64,000 nucleotides of DNA from an uncultured Flavobacteriales bacterium. GTDB lineage: Bacteria; Bacteroidota; Bacteroidia; CAIKAF01. The position numbers and the translations under genes are program-made. Location of the stretch: the NCBI GenBank assembly GCA_903825395.1, contig CAIKAF010000020.1:62001-126000 (forward strand), read 5' to 3'. The notes beneath the pieces are model-generated. The model was not told the origin of the DNA. It saw only the letters and a list, made by a program, of their open reading frames with translations, and did no database searches. Below, one piece after another: positions 53,616-61,946 of the stretch (the stretch's first letter is position 1; each line of letters opens with the position of its first letter).

Positions 53616-53758
53616 GGCGGCCGACGGGCTTTCACAGGTTGTCCGCGGCTGCTGCCGGTTGGCCCAGCGGGTTTACGGTGGCTCCTAAAGTCGCCTCCGC
53701 ACCGCGCGGGCCAATCGGCACCAGCCTTGCGGGCAACCTTGCTCAATCCCTGCCGCCC
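53616..53758 (+). repeat. Structured intergenic repeat, copy E
   Basis: Begins 19 nt after the bshC stop, behind a T-rich run (53599-53615). Arms 53637-53665 and 53708-53738 pair over almost their whole length (GGTTGTCCGC with GCGGGCAACC, GCCGGTTGGCCC with GGGCCAATCGGC). The apex GGC-TCCTAAAGTC-GCC is at 53680-53695. Outer GGCGGC and GCCGCC close it. Together with the tRNA gene this fills the 459-nt gap between bshC and the PiT-like gene. Confidence 0.87.
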
Positions 53759-53860
53759 TCAAGAGCATCAACAGGTAGGCTAAGAAAAACAGATTAAAAC
53801 CAAACTGTAAGCCAGAAGCCTTACATGCGTTTGATGAATATGAAAGTAAAAAAAGGAAGG

Positions 53861-53942
53861 TGCCCGGAACAGGATTTGAACCTGCACGTCTTGCGACACA
53901 CGCCCCTCAAGCGTGCGTGTCTACCAATTTCACCACCCGGGC
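53861..53942 (-). tRNA. tRNA-Leu (anticodon GAG)
   Basis: An 82-nt tRNA on the minus strand. Acceptor GCCCGGG pairs with TCCGGGC; the D loop contains AAATTGGTAGACA; the anticodon stem CACGC/GCGTG encloses the loop TTGAGGG with anticodon GAG. The long variable arm GTCGCAAGAC is the mark of a class II (Leu/Ser/Tyr) tRNA, and the T arm loop is GGTTCAAATCC. The 3' CCA is not encoded. It reads CUC/CUU leucine codons. Confidence 0.95.
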
Positions 53943-54055
53943 AAGAAGCCCAAAGGTACGCTTATTTCCTGAATTAGGAGAGGCCGAAGTTAAAGTTCAA
54001 ACAGAGTTGCTTATGGGAATTTACGCTTGCCTGGAAACGCCCATCTCGGGTTTCA

Positions 54056-55201
54056 TCATACGCCAAGAATCCCCATAACCTCTCTCCTAAGGGCATCGTT
54101 GATAGAAACAGCCATAGCCAATGAAACCAATAAACCAAAAATGGCATAGCTGATGTCTTTGAAAATCATAAAAAATGCCTTTTGCTTATGGGTTATACCT
54201 GCCTTTTTCCGCATAATGGAAATGGCAATTTCTCGACCTCCAATTATCCCTAAAAAAACCCAGGTAGTGCTCAAGGGGAATGGACTCACATACATTTTGT
54301 AAATCAACATCCCAGCATAGGAGAAATCAATTAGAGTCGCTGCTCGTATATCCTCGATTCTACTTTTTTCATTCACAATATCTTGAATCTTATCGCCTCG
54401 TTGAAACATCAAAATCCCCAATCCAATGGTCAATAAAGTGAGGACCGCAACCAATTCCATTAAATTAATTTGACGTGGTAAGTAAACGGCAATATTTGCG
54501 GCATCTTGCATCAACCATACGGCCCATAAAACTCCACTAATTCCCCATTGCAATGGAATCCACCAAGAAGCCGATTTTCGCTGTTTGAAAAATTTTCGGA
54601 TTAAATTATAGCCTAATATCCAAATTCCTAAAGACAAGATAAAGGCAACAACATAACCCGTTAAACTTTCACTGAGAATATCTGTAATCCCTTTTGAACC
54701 AGTTGAAAAACAACTTAATAACAAAAATGTGGTGGAAACGGGCATCCGCATTCGTGTTAGAATCAGCAAAATAAGGGGTGCCGCTAACTGTATAAAAGAA
54801 AATGAGGAAGGTTGAGGGTATTTGCTGTGCTGAGGTAAGTCCGGATATTTAATTGGGTTATATAATTTTTGCCAAGTAACATCACCATCAAATAAAAGCC
54901 AGCCGGTAACCAATACAATTACCAATATTAGTGAAATGTATAGCCATAATTTCCACCATGCAACCCTACTATTGCTTACTATAAATGTTCCCAAGGTCTG
55001 AATGCTGTCATTTGCTACAGCAGCATATCCTGCAAATATGAATCCCAACCACATGGCCACAGAATGAACATCATATAACAGGCCTGAAAGTGTAAACCCT
55101 ACAAGCAATATGAGTAAAAATTCCCTCTCTCGAAGAACGAACTGAAGAAAGGGCCTGCGAAGCCCCCCGCGAACATTCATATCTTTACTGCGTTTCGGCA
55201 T
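54056..55201 (-). CDS. PiT-like transporter (divergent inorganic phosphate transporter)
   Basis: A 381-residue polytopic membrane protein. AVANDSIQTLGTF (about residues 61-73) resembles the PiT signature GANDVANAxGT, and MRMPVSTTFLLLS in the second half resembles the PiT IPVSTTH segment, so an inverted repeat architecture is likely. PiT proteins move phosphate or sulfate with a cation. Divergence means the ion is uncertain. Start may be the first ATG or MNV at residue 8. Confidence 0.65.
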   Translation of the reverse strand: MPKRSKDMNVRGGLRRPFLQFVLREREFLLILLVGFTLSGLLYDVHSVAMWLGFIFAGYAAVANDSIQTLGTFIVSNSRVAWWKLWLYISLILVIVLVTGWLLFDGDVTWQKLYNPIKYPDLPQHSKYPQPSSFSFIQLAAPLILLILTRMRMPVSTTFLLLSCFSTGSKGITDILSESLTGYVVAFILSLGIWILGYNLIRKFFKQRKSASWWIPLQWGISGVLWAVWLMQDAANIAVYLPRQINLMELVAVLTLLTIGLGILMFQRGDKIQDIVNEKSRIEDIRAATLIDFSYAGMLIYKMYVSPFPLSTTWVFLGIIGGREIAISIMRKKAGITHKQKAFFMIFKDISYAIFGLLVSLAMAVSINDALRREVMGILGV

Positions 55202-55274
55202 AGCTCGATTGCGTATATGCTACAAAGGTGTATTAACTAAAAAAACGTTCACCCACTTCAATGTTACCAAATTG

Positions 55275-55715
55275 TTAATTCAATAGTGTGCTAATTCCGT
55301 TTCCAACCAATCTTGTAAAACAAAAAAAGCTGATTGCCAGAAGGATGCAGTAGTTCACTAAACTAGCCGCCCCCGCGTAATCTTTAGCAAGCCGCTGACC
55401 AATCATTAGGCCAATTAATGCCAATCCAATACCAATTAATCCGATTTCCAATAACACTGCACTCCCTGCATCAAGCCCCAAAATCAAAACCAGAGCAGCC
55501 CCCACCAGGCTTAATAATCCTCCAAGGCTTTCTAGTACGGTAAGAATAAACAACAGAAACCCGGTCATCCTGCGAAGAGGACTCTTTGAAAAATGCTCTT
55601 GAATCCACGATAGGTTTCCACGCCAATCCAATATTTTATCCAGTCCAGATTGAATAAATACCACACCCAGAATGAGCTGAGGGAACAACAATAAAAAAAT
55701 CCAAGCGGTTTTCAT
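55275..55715 (-). CDS. DoxX-like membrane protein
   Basis: A 146-residue protein with four hydrophobic helices. The motif FIQSGLDKILDW in the first helix region resembles DoxX/MauE family proteins. ATG 55715 (MKTAWIFLLLF) is preferred over the upstream in-frame start at 55745, because a near-consensus -7 box TACCTTAG lies between them and the hydrophobic helix begins right after 55715. Function unknown. Confidence 0.7.
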   Translation of the reverse strand: MKTAWIFLLLFPQLILGVVFIQSGLDKILDWRGNLSWIQEHFSKSPLRRMTGFLLFILTVLESLGGLLSLVGAALVLILGLDAGSAVLLEIGLIGIGLALIGLMIGQRLAKDYAGAASLVNYCILLAISFFCFTRLVGNGISTLLN

Positions 55716-55833
55716 GTGCCTAAGGTAAGAATTCAACCCTGACATTATACGAATTCAAACTTTTTCGAGTTACACAAGCTCAGTTTGACTTTATTTTACT
55801 CTCATTAATTCAAGGTCACCCGTAAAAAAATGC

Positions 55834-55841
55834 TAATTTTG
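55834..55841 (+). promoter_or_regulatory. -7 box TAATTTTG of parA
   Basis: TAnnTTTG 2 nt before ATG 55844 and 23 nt before ATG 55865. Expected transcription start (about 5-7 nt beyond the box) would cut off ATG 55844, which favours 55865. Confidence 0.5.
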
Positions 55842-55864
55842 TAATGGCGTCGCATTCGCTCTAT

Positions 55865-56653
55865 ATGGCAAAAATCATTTCTATAGCAAATCAAAAAGGC
55901 GGAGTTGGTAAAACAACTACTTCCATAAATCTGGCTGCCGGCTTGGCTGTTTTGGAGTTTCGAACCCTAATCGTTGACGCTGATCCACAGGCGAACGCTA
56001 CCTCAGGGGTAGGGATTGACCCCAATCAGGTGGAATACAGCATTTATGAATGCATCCTGAATCAACAAGATCCCAACCAATGCATTCTGCCAACCTCAAC
56101 GCCCAATTTGTTCATTCTGCCAGCTCACATTGATTTGGTCGGTGCTGAAATTGAATTGATTCATGTAGAGCGAAGGGAACAACGCATGAAACAGGTGCTA
56201 AATTCAATTCGAGAAAAATTTGATTTTATCATTATTGATTGCTCTCCCTCCCTCGGTTTAATTACGGTGAATGCCCTAACGGCCTCTGATTCTGTTTTGA
56301 TTCCAGTACAATGTGAATATTTTGCCTTGGAAGGTTTAGGTAAACTCTTAAATACCATCCGAATCGTCCAGTCCAACCTCAATGAAAACTTAAACATTGA
56401 AGGCATTCTCCTAACCATGTTCGATAAACGCCTTCGATTGTCCAATCAAGTGGTTGAAGACGTCCGAACCCACTTCCAAGAAATGGTCTTCGATACCATC
56501 ATCGCACGCAATACGACCCTTGGCGAAGCACCAAGTTTTGGAGAAACGGTTATTATGTACGATGCAGAATCTCGTGGTGCCCAAAATTATTTGGATTTAG
56601 CCCGAGAACTGCTTAAGAAAAATCCCGGGGTTAAACCCTCCGCTTTAATGTAG
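55865..56653 (+). CDS. parA: Chromosome partitioning ATPase ParA (Soj)
   Basis: A 262-residue ParA ATPase. The deviant Walker A motif is ANQKGGVGKTTT near the N-terminus, with DADPQANATSG and IDCSPSLGLIT following. It partners with ParB in origin segregation. The start ATG 55865 (MAKIISIANQKGG) matches the usual N-terminus; an in-frame ATG at 55844 would add seven residues. parB follows after 10 nt. Confidence 0.94.
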   Translation: MAKIISIANQKGGVGKTTTSINLAAGLAVLEFRTLIVDADPQANATSGVGIDPNQVEYSIYECILNQQDPNQCILPTSTPNLFILPAHIDLVGAEIELIHVERREQRMKQVLNSIREKFDFIIIDCSPSLGLITVNALTASDSVLIPVQCEYFALEGLGKLLNTIRIVQSNLNENLNIEGILLTMFDKRLRLSNQVVEDVRTHFQEMVFDTIIARNTTLGEAPSFGETVIMYDAESRGAQNYLDLARELLKKNPGVKPSALM

Positions 56654-56663
56654 TCAATCAGTT

Positions 56664-57530
56664 ATGGCACAACGAAAATCAGGCCTGGGAAAAGGATTGG
56701 GTGCTTTATTGGCATCAAGAGAAGATACCTCCGAACAAAAAAACGGTCAGGCTTCTTTGCCTTCAATAGGAAGCATTGCTTTAATTCCAATCCAAAAAAT
56801 TGAGGCAAACCCCTGGCAACCAAGAACCCGTTTTGAGCAAGAAGCCCTTCAAGAATTGGCCCAATCCATCTCAACGCTAGGCCTGGTTCAACCCATTACT
56901 GTTCGCCAATTGCCCCAAGGTGGATACCAGTTAATTTCCGGTGAACGCCGCTTCCGAGCCTCTCAACTGGTCGGACTTACCGACATCCCCGCATTCATAC
57001 GCCCTTCTGAAGATGGAGATATGCTCGAACTGGCCCTGGTCGAAAATATCCACAGAGCAGATTTAAACGCCATTGAATTGGCATTCAGCTACCAACAGCT
57101 GATGGAAGACTGTAAGCTCACCCAAGATCAACTGGCAGAACGCATAGCAAAAAAGCGAGAAACAATTTCAAACTATGTTCGTCTGCTAAAACTCCCCGAA
57201 GAAATCCAATCCGGCATTATCGAAGGAGCCATCAATATGGGCCATGCACGAACGCTAATTAATGTCAATCCCGCCTCTCTGCAATTGGAAATATACCGGC
57301 AGGTGAAACATAAAAAACTTTCCGTCCGAGCCACAGAAGCCTTGGTGAAATCAGCTACAGGCTCTTCAAATCCAAGCAAAAAGAAAGCAGCCCCAATACC
57401 ACAACCGCTAGGCCCTTGGGCCGGTTCTGCAAAGGCCGATTTAACCTTAACCTCCAACGGAAAAGGCAACCTCACGATTCGCTTTAGCAATCAAGAAGAA
57501 CTTAAATCCCTGCTCGATCGCTTAGCATGA
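56664..57530 (+). CDS. parB: Chromosome partitioning protein ParB (Spo0J)
   Basis: A 288-residue ParB CTPase. The N-terminus KSGLGKGLGALL is typical. The CTP-binding motifs GERRFRAS and ENIHRADLNAIE, the helix-turn-helix (about residues 155-185: TQDQLAERIAKKRETISNYV) and a C-terminal dimerisation segment rich in Ser/Lys then follow. It binds parS sites; none was spotted in the window. It overlaps the DUF5683 gene by 4 nt. Confidence 0.94.
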   Translation: MAQRKSGLGKGLGALLASREDTSEQKNGQASLPSIGSIALIPIQKIEANPWQPRTRFEQEALQELAQSISTLGLVQPITVRQLPQGGYQLISGERRFRASQLVGLTDIPAFIRPSEDGDMLELALVENIHRADLNAIELAFSYQQLMEDCKLTQDQLAERIAKKRETISNYVRLLKLPEEIQSGIIEGAINMGHARTLINVNPASLQLEIYRQVKHKKLSVRATEALVKSATGSSNPSKKKAAPIPQPLGPWAGSAKADLTLTSNGKGNLTIRFSNQEELKSLLDRLA

Positions 57531-58090
57531 ACATCCCGGTCCGTTTTCTGTGCGGTTGGATGTGTTTGTTTTCTTTAACCACGCTGAACGCTCAAAACCA
57601 GGATTCTATACGCTTGGCCAAGCGCGCCCTGTACAAACAAAACCACAAACCGGCACTGGCCTCGGTGTTGTCAATTGCCCTCCCCGGTGCCGGACAAATC
57701 TACAACCGAAAATACTGGAAAGCCCCCATCGTTTGGGCCGGACTCGGAGTTAGCACCTATTTCGTGATTGAGAATCAAAATCAATTTATCCGATTTCGAG
57801 ATGCCTACCGAAACAGAATAAACAACATACCGCAACCTGAATTTGATGGGTACACCCCAGCAGGCTTAAAGGCCGAACGAGATTTATATCAACGCAACCG
57901 CGATTTCGCCGCCGTGCTAGGCCTTATCGGATATCTGCTCAATGTTGTCGATGCCACCGTCGATGGTCATTTGTTCCATTTTGACGTAAGCGATGACCTT
58001 TCCTTGCGATGGCAACCCACAGCACCTGCACCAAATCTAGGATATCAACCCGGCTTAACTCTTACTTTGCAATGGAAATCCAACAGATGA
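57527..58090 (+). CDS. DUF5683 membrane protein
   Basis: A 187-residue protein with a signal peptide (about residues 1-22), the motif SIALPGAGQIYNRKYWKAPIVW (about 48-68), and a second hydrophobic stretch (about 125-142: FAAVLGLIGYLLNVVDATVDG). This is DUF5683, conserved between parB and dapB in Bacteroidota. Role unknown. Confidence 0.88.
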   Translation: MNIPVRFLCGWMCLFSLTTLNAQNQDSIRLAKRALYKQNHKPALASVLSIALPGAGQIYNRKYWKAPIVWAGLGVSTYFVIENQNQFIRFRDAYRNRINNIPQPEFDGYTPAGLKAERDLYQRNRDFAAVLGLIGYLLNVVDATVDGHLFHFDVSDDLSLRWQPTAPAPNLGYQPGLTLTLQWKSNR

Positions 58091-58818
58091 ATCCCCTTAA
58101 AGTTGCCCTGATTGGTTACGGCAAAATGGGAAAGGCAATAGAACTTGTGGCCCCCAATCTGAACGCTGAAATCGTTTATAGAGGGTCTAAAAATTGGGCC
58201 CTAAATCCCAATGATATTTTAAATTCAGGTGCTCAGGTTGCCATTGAGTTTACTCAGCCACTTTCTGCACCAGAAAATATTAGCCAATTGCTGCAATTGG
58301 GAATCCCAACCGTTTGTGGAACCACCGGATGGAGCCACCTTGAACCCGACTTGCGCCTTCGGTGTGCCAACTCGAATGGAAGTGTTATGGTGGGCTCTAA
58401 TTTTAGTCTCGGTGTTCATCTATTTTTTGCTCTCAATAAAAAAATGGCTCGATGGATGGCCGATTTCCCGGAATATCAAGCCTCAATCCACGAGGTGCAC
58501 CACCTTGAAAAAAAAGACGCCCCTAGCGGTACTGCCATTACTACCGCAAATCTGATTATCAAAAATAATCCCAGGTATACGCAATTTACGCTGCATCCCA
58601 ATGATGCCAATGCATCTCAACTCCAAATCAAAGCCGAACGCCTTGCCGATGTGAAGGGAATTCATCAAGTCCAATGGGATGGACCAATGGATCGAATTGA
58701 ACTCAGCCATTCCGCCAAAAGCCGAGACGGTTTCGCCATTGGAGCCCTACATGCAGCACATTGGATATTGAACAAAAAGGGCTGGTTTCAGGTCGAAGAA
58801 ATGTTTGATTTTCAATAA
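58072..58818 (+). CDS. dapB: 4-hydroxy-tetrahydrodipicolinate reductase
   Basis: A 248-residue DapB of lysine/diaminopimelate synthesis, NAD(P)H-dependent. The N-terminal GYGKMGKAIE is the nucleotide-binding loop; VCGTTGW, GSNFSLGVHLFF and the catalytic EVHHLEKKDAPSGTA follow. The start ATG 58072 (MEIQQM) lies 2 nt after a TACTTTG box; ATG 58087 is an alternative. It overlaps DUF5683 by 19 nt. The lepB-wbqC pair that often follows dapB is located at 31-33 kb instead. Confidence 0.93.
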   Translation: MEIQQMNPLKVALIGYGKMGKAIELVAPNLNAEIVYRGSKNWALNPNDILNSGAQVAIEFTQPLSAPENISQLLQLGIPTVCGTTGWSHLEPDLRLRCANSNGSVMVGSNFSLGVHLFFALNKKMARWMADFPEYQASIHEVHHLEKKDAPSGTAITTANLIIKNNPRYTQFTLHPNDANASQLQIKAERLADVKGIHQVQWDGPMDRIELSHSAKSRDGFAIGALHAAHWILNKKGWFQVEEMFDFQ

Positions 58819-58819
58819 G

Positions 58820-59005
58820 ATGATACCTGCATCCAATTCCAAAAATACAACAGACTCCGGCCGGAAATTTGATTTTCATCAATACCGCCGACGTGAACCG
58901 GCCAAACTAAGTTCCTTTCTTCGCATGCTGGTGTATGCCATTATTGTTTCAGGCATCGCTTTTGGCTTGCTAGAAATGCTATCCACCCTATCCAAATACT
59001 CCTGA
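58820..59005 (+). CDS. Small single-span membrane protein
   Basis: A 61-residue protein starting 1 nt after dapB. Residues 1-35 are polar and basic (KFDFHQYRRREPAKL), followed by one membrane helix (about 38-58: FLRMLVYAIIVSGIAFGLLE). No family recognised. The tight spacing to dapB and a plausible topology support it as real. Confidence 0.6.
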   Translation: MIPASNSKNTTDSGRKFDFHQYRRREPAKLSSFLRMLVYAIIVSGIAFGLLEMLSTLSKYS

Positions 59006-59113
59006 AAAGGCCCAATTCAATTTTGTTCATATCCTTTGACCCAAAGGATTAAAGTCAAGTTTTATCCCCTGTTCTGTAAGCAACCCAATGGCCCCAAAGG
59101 CAGTTAATTTCCC

Positions 59114-59121
59114 TACCTTTG
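59114..59121 (+). promoter_or_regulatory. -7 box TACCTTTG of mutL
   Basis: Perfect TAnnTTTG, ending 5 nt before ATG 59127. No TTG at a standard -33 distance. Confidence 0.55.
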
Positions 59122-59126
59122 TTCCA

Positions 59127-60932
59127 ATGATGAACGATGAATTGGCAGCACAAGAACATTTGATTCGGGTTTTACCCGATGACGTGGCCAATCAAATTGC
59201 CGCAGGAGAGGTCGTTCAGCGCCCTGCAAGCATCGTTAAAGAACTGATGGAAAATGCCGTAGATGCCGGTGCTGAACACATAGAATTGACACTCTCAGAT
59301 GGCGGGTTAACTATGATTAAGGTACGCGACAACGGAATGGGGATGTCAGAATGGGATGCACGCCTGGCCTTTGAACGGCACGCTACTTCCAAAATCCACA
59401 GCGCCGAGGATTTGTTTGATTTGCATACCAAAGGATTTAGAGGTGAAGCTCTTCCCAGCATTGCTGCAGTCGCTAAGGTGGAACTTGAAACCTGTAGAAA
59501 AGGATTCCCGGGAGTTCGCATCCTGATGGAAAATTCCCGATTAATCGAACAAACAGCAGCCCCCGAAATTCAAGGGTCTTGCTTTACCATTAAAAATCTA
59601 TTTTTCACTGTTCCCGCTCGCCGAAAATTCCTTAAATCAGAAAAGGTTGAATTAAGCCACATTGTTGAAGAGTTCTTCCGCCTAGCTCTGATTCACCCCA
59701 ATCTTGGTTTTTCATTGGTCAACAATCAACAAACCTTATTTAAACTTCAACCCGCGGGTTTTAAACAGCGAATTGTACAACTCTTCGGACCCAGTTACGC
59801 AGAAAAGCTGGTTCCCTTAGAGGAAGATACTTCTGTTGTTCAATTGCAAGGTTTTATTGTTAAACCAGAGTACGCCCGTAAAACCAGAGGAGAACAATAC
59901 CTGTTTGTCAACGGTCGCTTTATTAAAAGTCCCGCCTTTCATCATGCCATCCGAGATTCCTTTGCCGACATGGTTCCTTCCGATGCCCATCCCGGCTATT
60001 TTATCGCACTGAATGTGCACCCATCTAGGCTAGATGTCAATATTCATCCCACAAAAACAGAAGTTAAGTTTGAAGATGAACGGACCATCTATTCCATTCT
60101 CAAATCGGCTGTACGAAGGTCACTCGGAAAATACCACGTCGCTCCCTCCATTGATTTTGACCAAGAAGTGGCTTTTGCTGGACATGAACTCCCAAAGCCC
60201 GGCGGATTTAAAATTCCCGAGGTGAAGATAGACCCCAATTACAATCCATTCCAATCCACCTCCAAAACGCTCTCCAATCCAGATTGGAAACGTTTTTTCG
60301 AAGCCCCAACACCTCAGCCTTCAACCACCCCAAGTCGGTTGATTCCAGATTCTGAGGAGGCATCAGAACCGTTTCGCTGTTTCCAAATTTTGAACAAATA
60401 CCTGGTCCTTAGATGGCAAGGACAACTGTTGTTGGTTGACCAGCATCGAGCCCACGAACGGTTTTTGTACGAAACGTTCACCGCTCGAGCTGAACAAGGA
60501 AAGGCCCCCACACAAATGGCTCTTTTTCCCGAAACCATCGAGGTCCGCCCCGCAGATATGCCCCTCATGGAAGAAATGATTCCACTGCTCAAGAATTTAG
60601 GTTTTGATGTGGATGTTTTTGGTCCGGCAGCCATTCTTGTTCGCGGTTTTCCGCCGGAAGCCATGGGGCACTCTTTACCTGCTTTAATGGAGAAATTCCT
60701 CGAAGATTTTAAACACAATTCTGCTCAATTCGGGCAGGAACGAGTACATCATTTATACCGCAAAATGGCCAGCAATATGGCCATCAAATCTGGAGTCCTT
60801 CTGGATGTGCTTGAAGCTGAAACCCTCATCAAAAACCTGATGAGCTGCCAAATGCCCTACGTTTCGCTCAGTGGACAACCTGTTATGGTTAAATTTAGCC
60901 CTGAAGAACTCAGCGATTTGTTCTCGCGTTAG
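59127..60932 (+). CDS. mutL: DNA mismatch repair protein MutL
   Basis: A 601-residue MutL. The GHKL ATPase motifs are all present: KELMENAVDAGA, VRDNGMGM and TKGFRGEAL. The C-terminal domain has DQHRAHERFLYE, matching the endonuclease motif DQHA-x2-E-x4-E except Ala to Arg. The later metal-binding ACR and CPHGRP motifs appear as ASNMAIKSG and LSGQPVMVKF, without their Cys and His. Tandem ATGs 59127 and 59130 follow the -7 box; the frame upstream to 59088 lies before the likely transcription start. Confidence 0.94.
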   Translation: MMNDELAAQEHLIRVLPDDVANQIAAGEVVQRPASIVKELMENAVDAGAEHIELTLSDGGLTMIKVRDNGMGMSEWDARLAFERHATSKIHSAEDLFDLHTKGFRGEALPSIAAVAKVELETCRKGFPGVRILMENSRLIEQTAAPEIQGSCFTIKNLFFTVPARRKFLKSEKVELSHIVEEFFRLALIHPNLGFSLVNNQQTLFKLQPAGFKQRIVQLFGPSYAEKLVPLEEDTSVVQLQGFIVKPEYARKTRGEQYLFVNGRFIKSPAFHHAIRDSFADMVPSDAHPGYFIALNVHPSRLDVNIHPTKTEVKFEDERTIYSILKSAVRRSLGKYHVAPSIDFDQEVAFAGHELPKPGGFKIPEVKIDPNYNPFQSTSKTLSNPDWKRFFEAPTPQPSTTPSRLIPDSEEASEPFRCFQILNKYLVLRWQGQLLLVDQHRAHERFLYETFTARAEQGKAPTQMALFPETIEVRPADMPLMEEMIPLLKNLGFDVDVFGPAAILVRGFPPEAMGHSLPALMEKFLEDFKHNSAQFGQERVHHLYRKMASNMAIKSGVLLDVLEAETLIKNLMSCQMPYVSLSGQPVMVKFSPEELSDLFSR

Positions 60933-61305
60933 CTTTCCTCAGCACCCTTTTTTATTGCTTTTATTTTTTTTGTTTCAGGATGCAAAATGGTCTTTCAGCC
61001 AATCCTTTAGCCGCTTCAGCACATCAGATTCCCCTCAAGCCCCTGCCAAGCGTATTCCCATAAATCCTTGCCACAAAATCAATCCAAATTTTCAGTCAGC
61101 TCAATGGCTTTGTACAATTTCAAAAATCCAAAATCTAGGCCGATTAATCTATTGATTTTTAGATTATAATTAACACTTTCTCACAAAACCTGATTCTCAA
61201 TTTCTACACATTAGTGCTTAGTTTGCGCTAACGTTTGAACCAGATTTTACCTATTTCTTAAGCTGTCATTCCATGTAAATCCGAGCTTTCCCTTATCTTT
61301 GAAGC
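60933..61305 (+). other. Intergenic region between mutL and rhomboid genes
   Basis: 373 nt without a convincing gene. It begins with a T-rich stretch (60950-60975). On the minus strand, 60978-61030 reads as a protein-like tail SDVLKRLKDWLKDHFAS before a stop, but stops interrupt the frame upstream, so at most it is a relic. Then comes an A/T-rich part (about 61150-61250), and at the right end the rhomboid -7 box. Confidence 0.5.
61294..61301 (+). promoter_or_regulatory. -7 box TATCTTTG of the rhomboid pair
   Basis: Perfect TAnnTTTG, ending 4 nt before ATG 61306. The -33 element is weak. Predicts a leaderless mRNA for both rhomboid genes. Confidence 0.55.
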
Positions 61306-61944
61306 ATGTACCAAGCACCACGCGGATTTTCCATTTTGCCCCCGGTAATTAAAAATTTAATTATCCTCAATGGCATTGTGTATCTGTTCTTCGCCTTTAG
61401 CACCCTTCCCGTCATCCAGAATTGGATGATGAATTATTTGGCCCTTCATTTCCCTGCTTTTCTGGGCGGATATCACCAATTTTATCCGCATCAGCTGGTT
61501 ACGTATATGTTTTTACATGACCCATCCTCTTTGTTTCACCTGATTTTCAATATGTTCGCTCTCTGGATGTTCGGCGCTGCCATTGAAAATATCATGGGCT
61601 CCAAACGCTTCCTCTCTCTGTTCTTGTTTAGCGGCATCGGTGCAGGTTTAATTCACCTCATAATGACCTTTTTTCAATGGACGGAACCGGTTCCCGTAGT
61701 GGGTGCCAGTGGAGCCATTTATGGAATTCTGTTCACTTATGCCTACTTTTTTCCCAATCAGCCTATTTACCTGTATTTTTTTATCCCAGTCAAAGCCAAA
61801 TACCTAATGGCCGGACTTATTTTGATTGATCTGTTCTCCGGATTAAGCGGGGGCGGAGATGTCGCTCATTTTGCTCACTTGGGCGGAGTGCTTTCCGGCT
61901 GGCTCTTCTTGAATATATATCGATTCAAAAGGAAACTCTTTTAA
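61306..61944 (+). CDS. Rhomboid family intramembrane serine protease
   Basis: A 212-residue rhomboid with six hydrophobic helices. HDPSSLFHLIFNMFALWMFG forms the L1/helix 2 region; the catalytic serine is Ser135 in VVGASGAIYG and the histidine is His191 in AHLGGVLSG. The mutL-rhomboid-rhomboid order recurs in Bacteroidota. It is followed after 2 nt by a second rhomboid gene, suggesting a working pair. Confidence 0.9.
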   Translation: MYQAPRGFSILPPVIKNLIILNGIVYLFFAFSTLPVIQNWMMNYLALHFPAFLGGYHQFYPHQLVTYMFLHDPSSLFHLIFNMFALWMFGAAIENIMGSKRFLSLFLFSGIGAGLIHLIMTFFQWTEPVPVVGASGAIYGILFTYAYFFPNQPIYLYFFIPVKAKYLMAGLILIDLFSGLSGGGDVAHFAHLGGVLSGWLFLNIYRFKRKLF

Positions 61945-61946
61945 CA

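Noticed and set aside
53861-53942. tRNA-Leu locus as an integration site
   Set aside because: No integrase, no direct repeat of the tRNA end and no foreign-looking genes next to it.
55844-57530. parS site near parAB
   Set aside because: I looked for a GTTTCACGTGAAAC-like palindrome and saw none in the window. A computed search with mismatches would be needed to exclude it.
58797-58819. lepB remnant after dapB
   Set aside because: The sequence after dapB is a small membrane protein with no signal peptidase motif.
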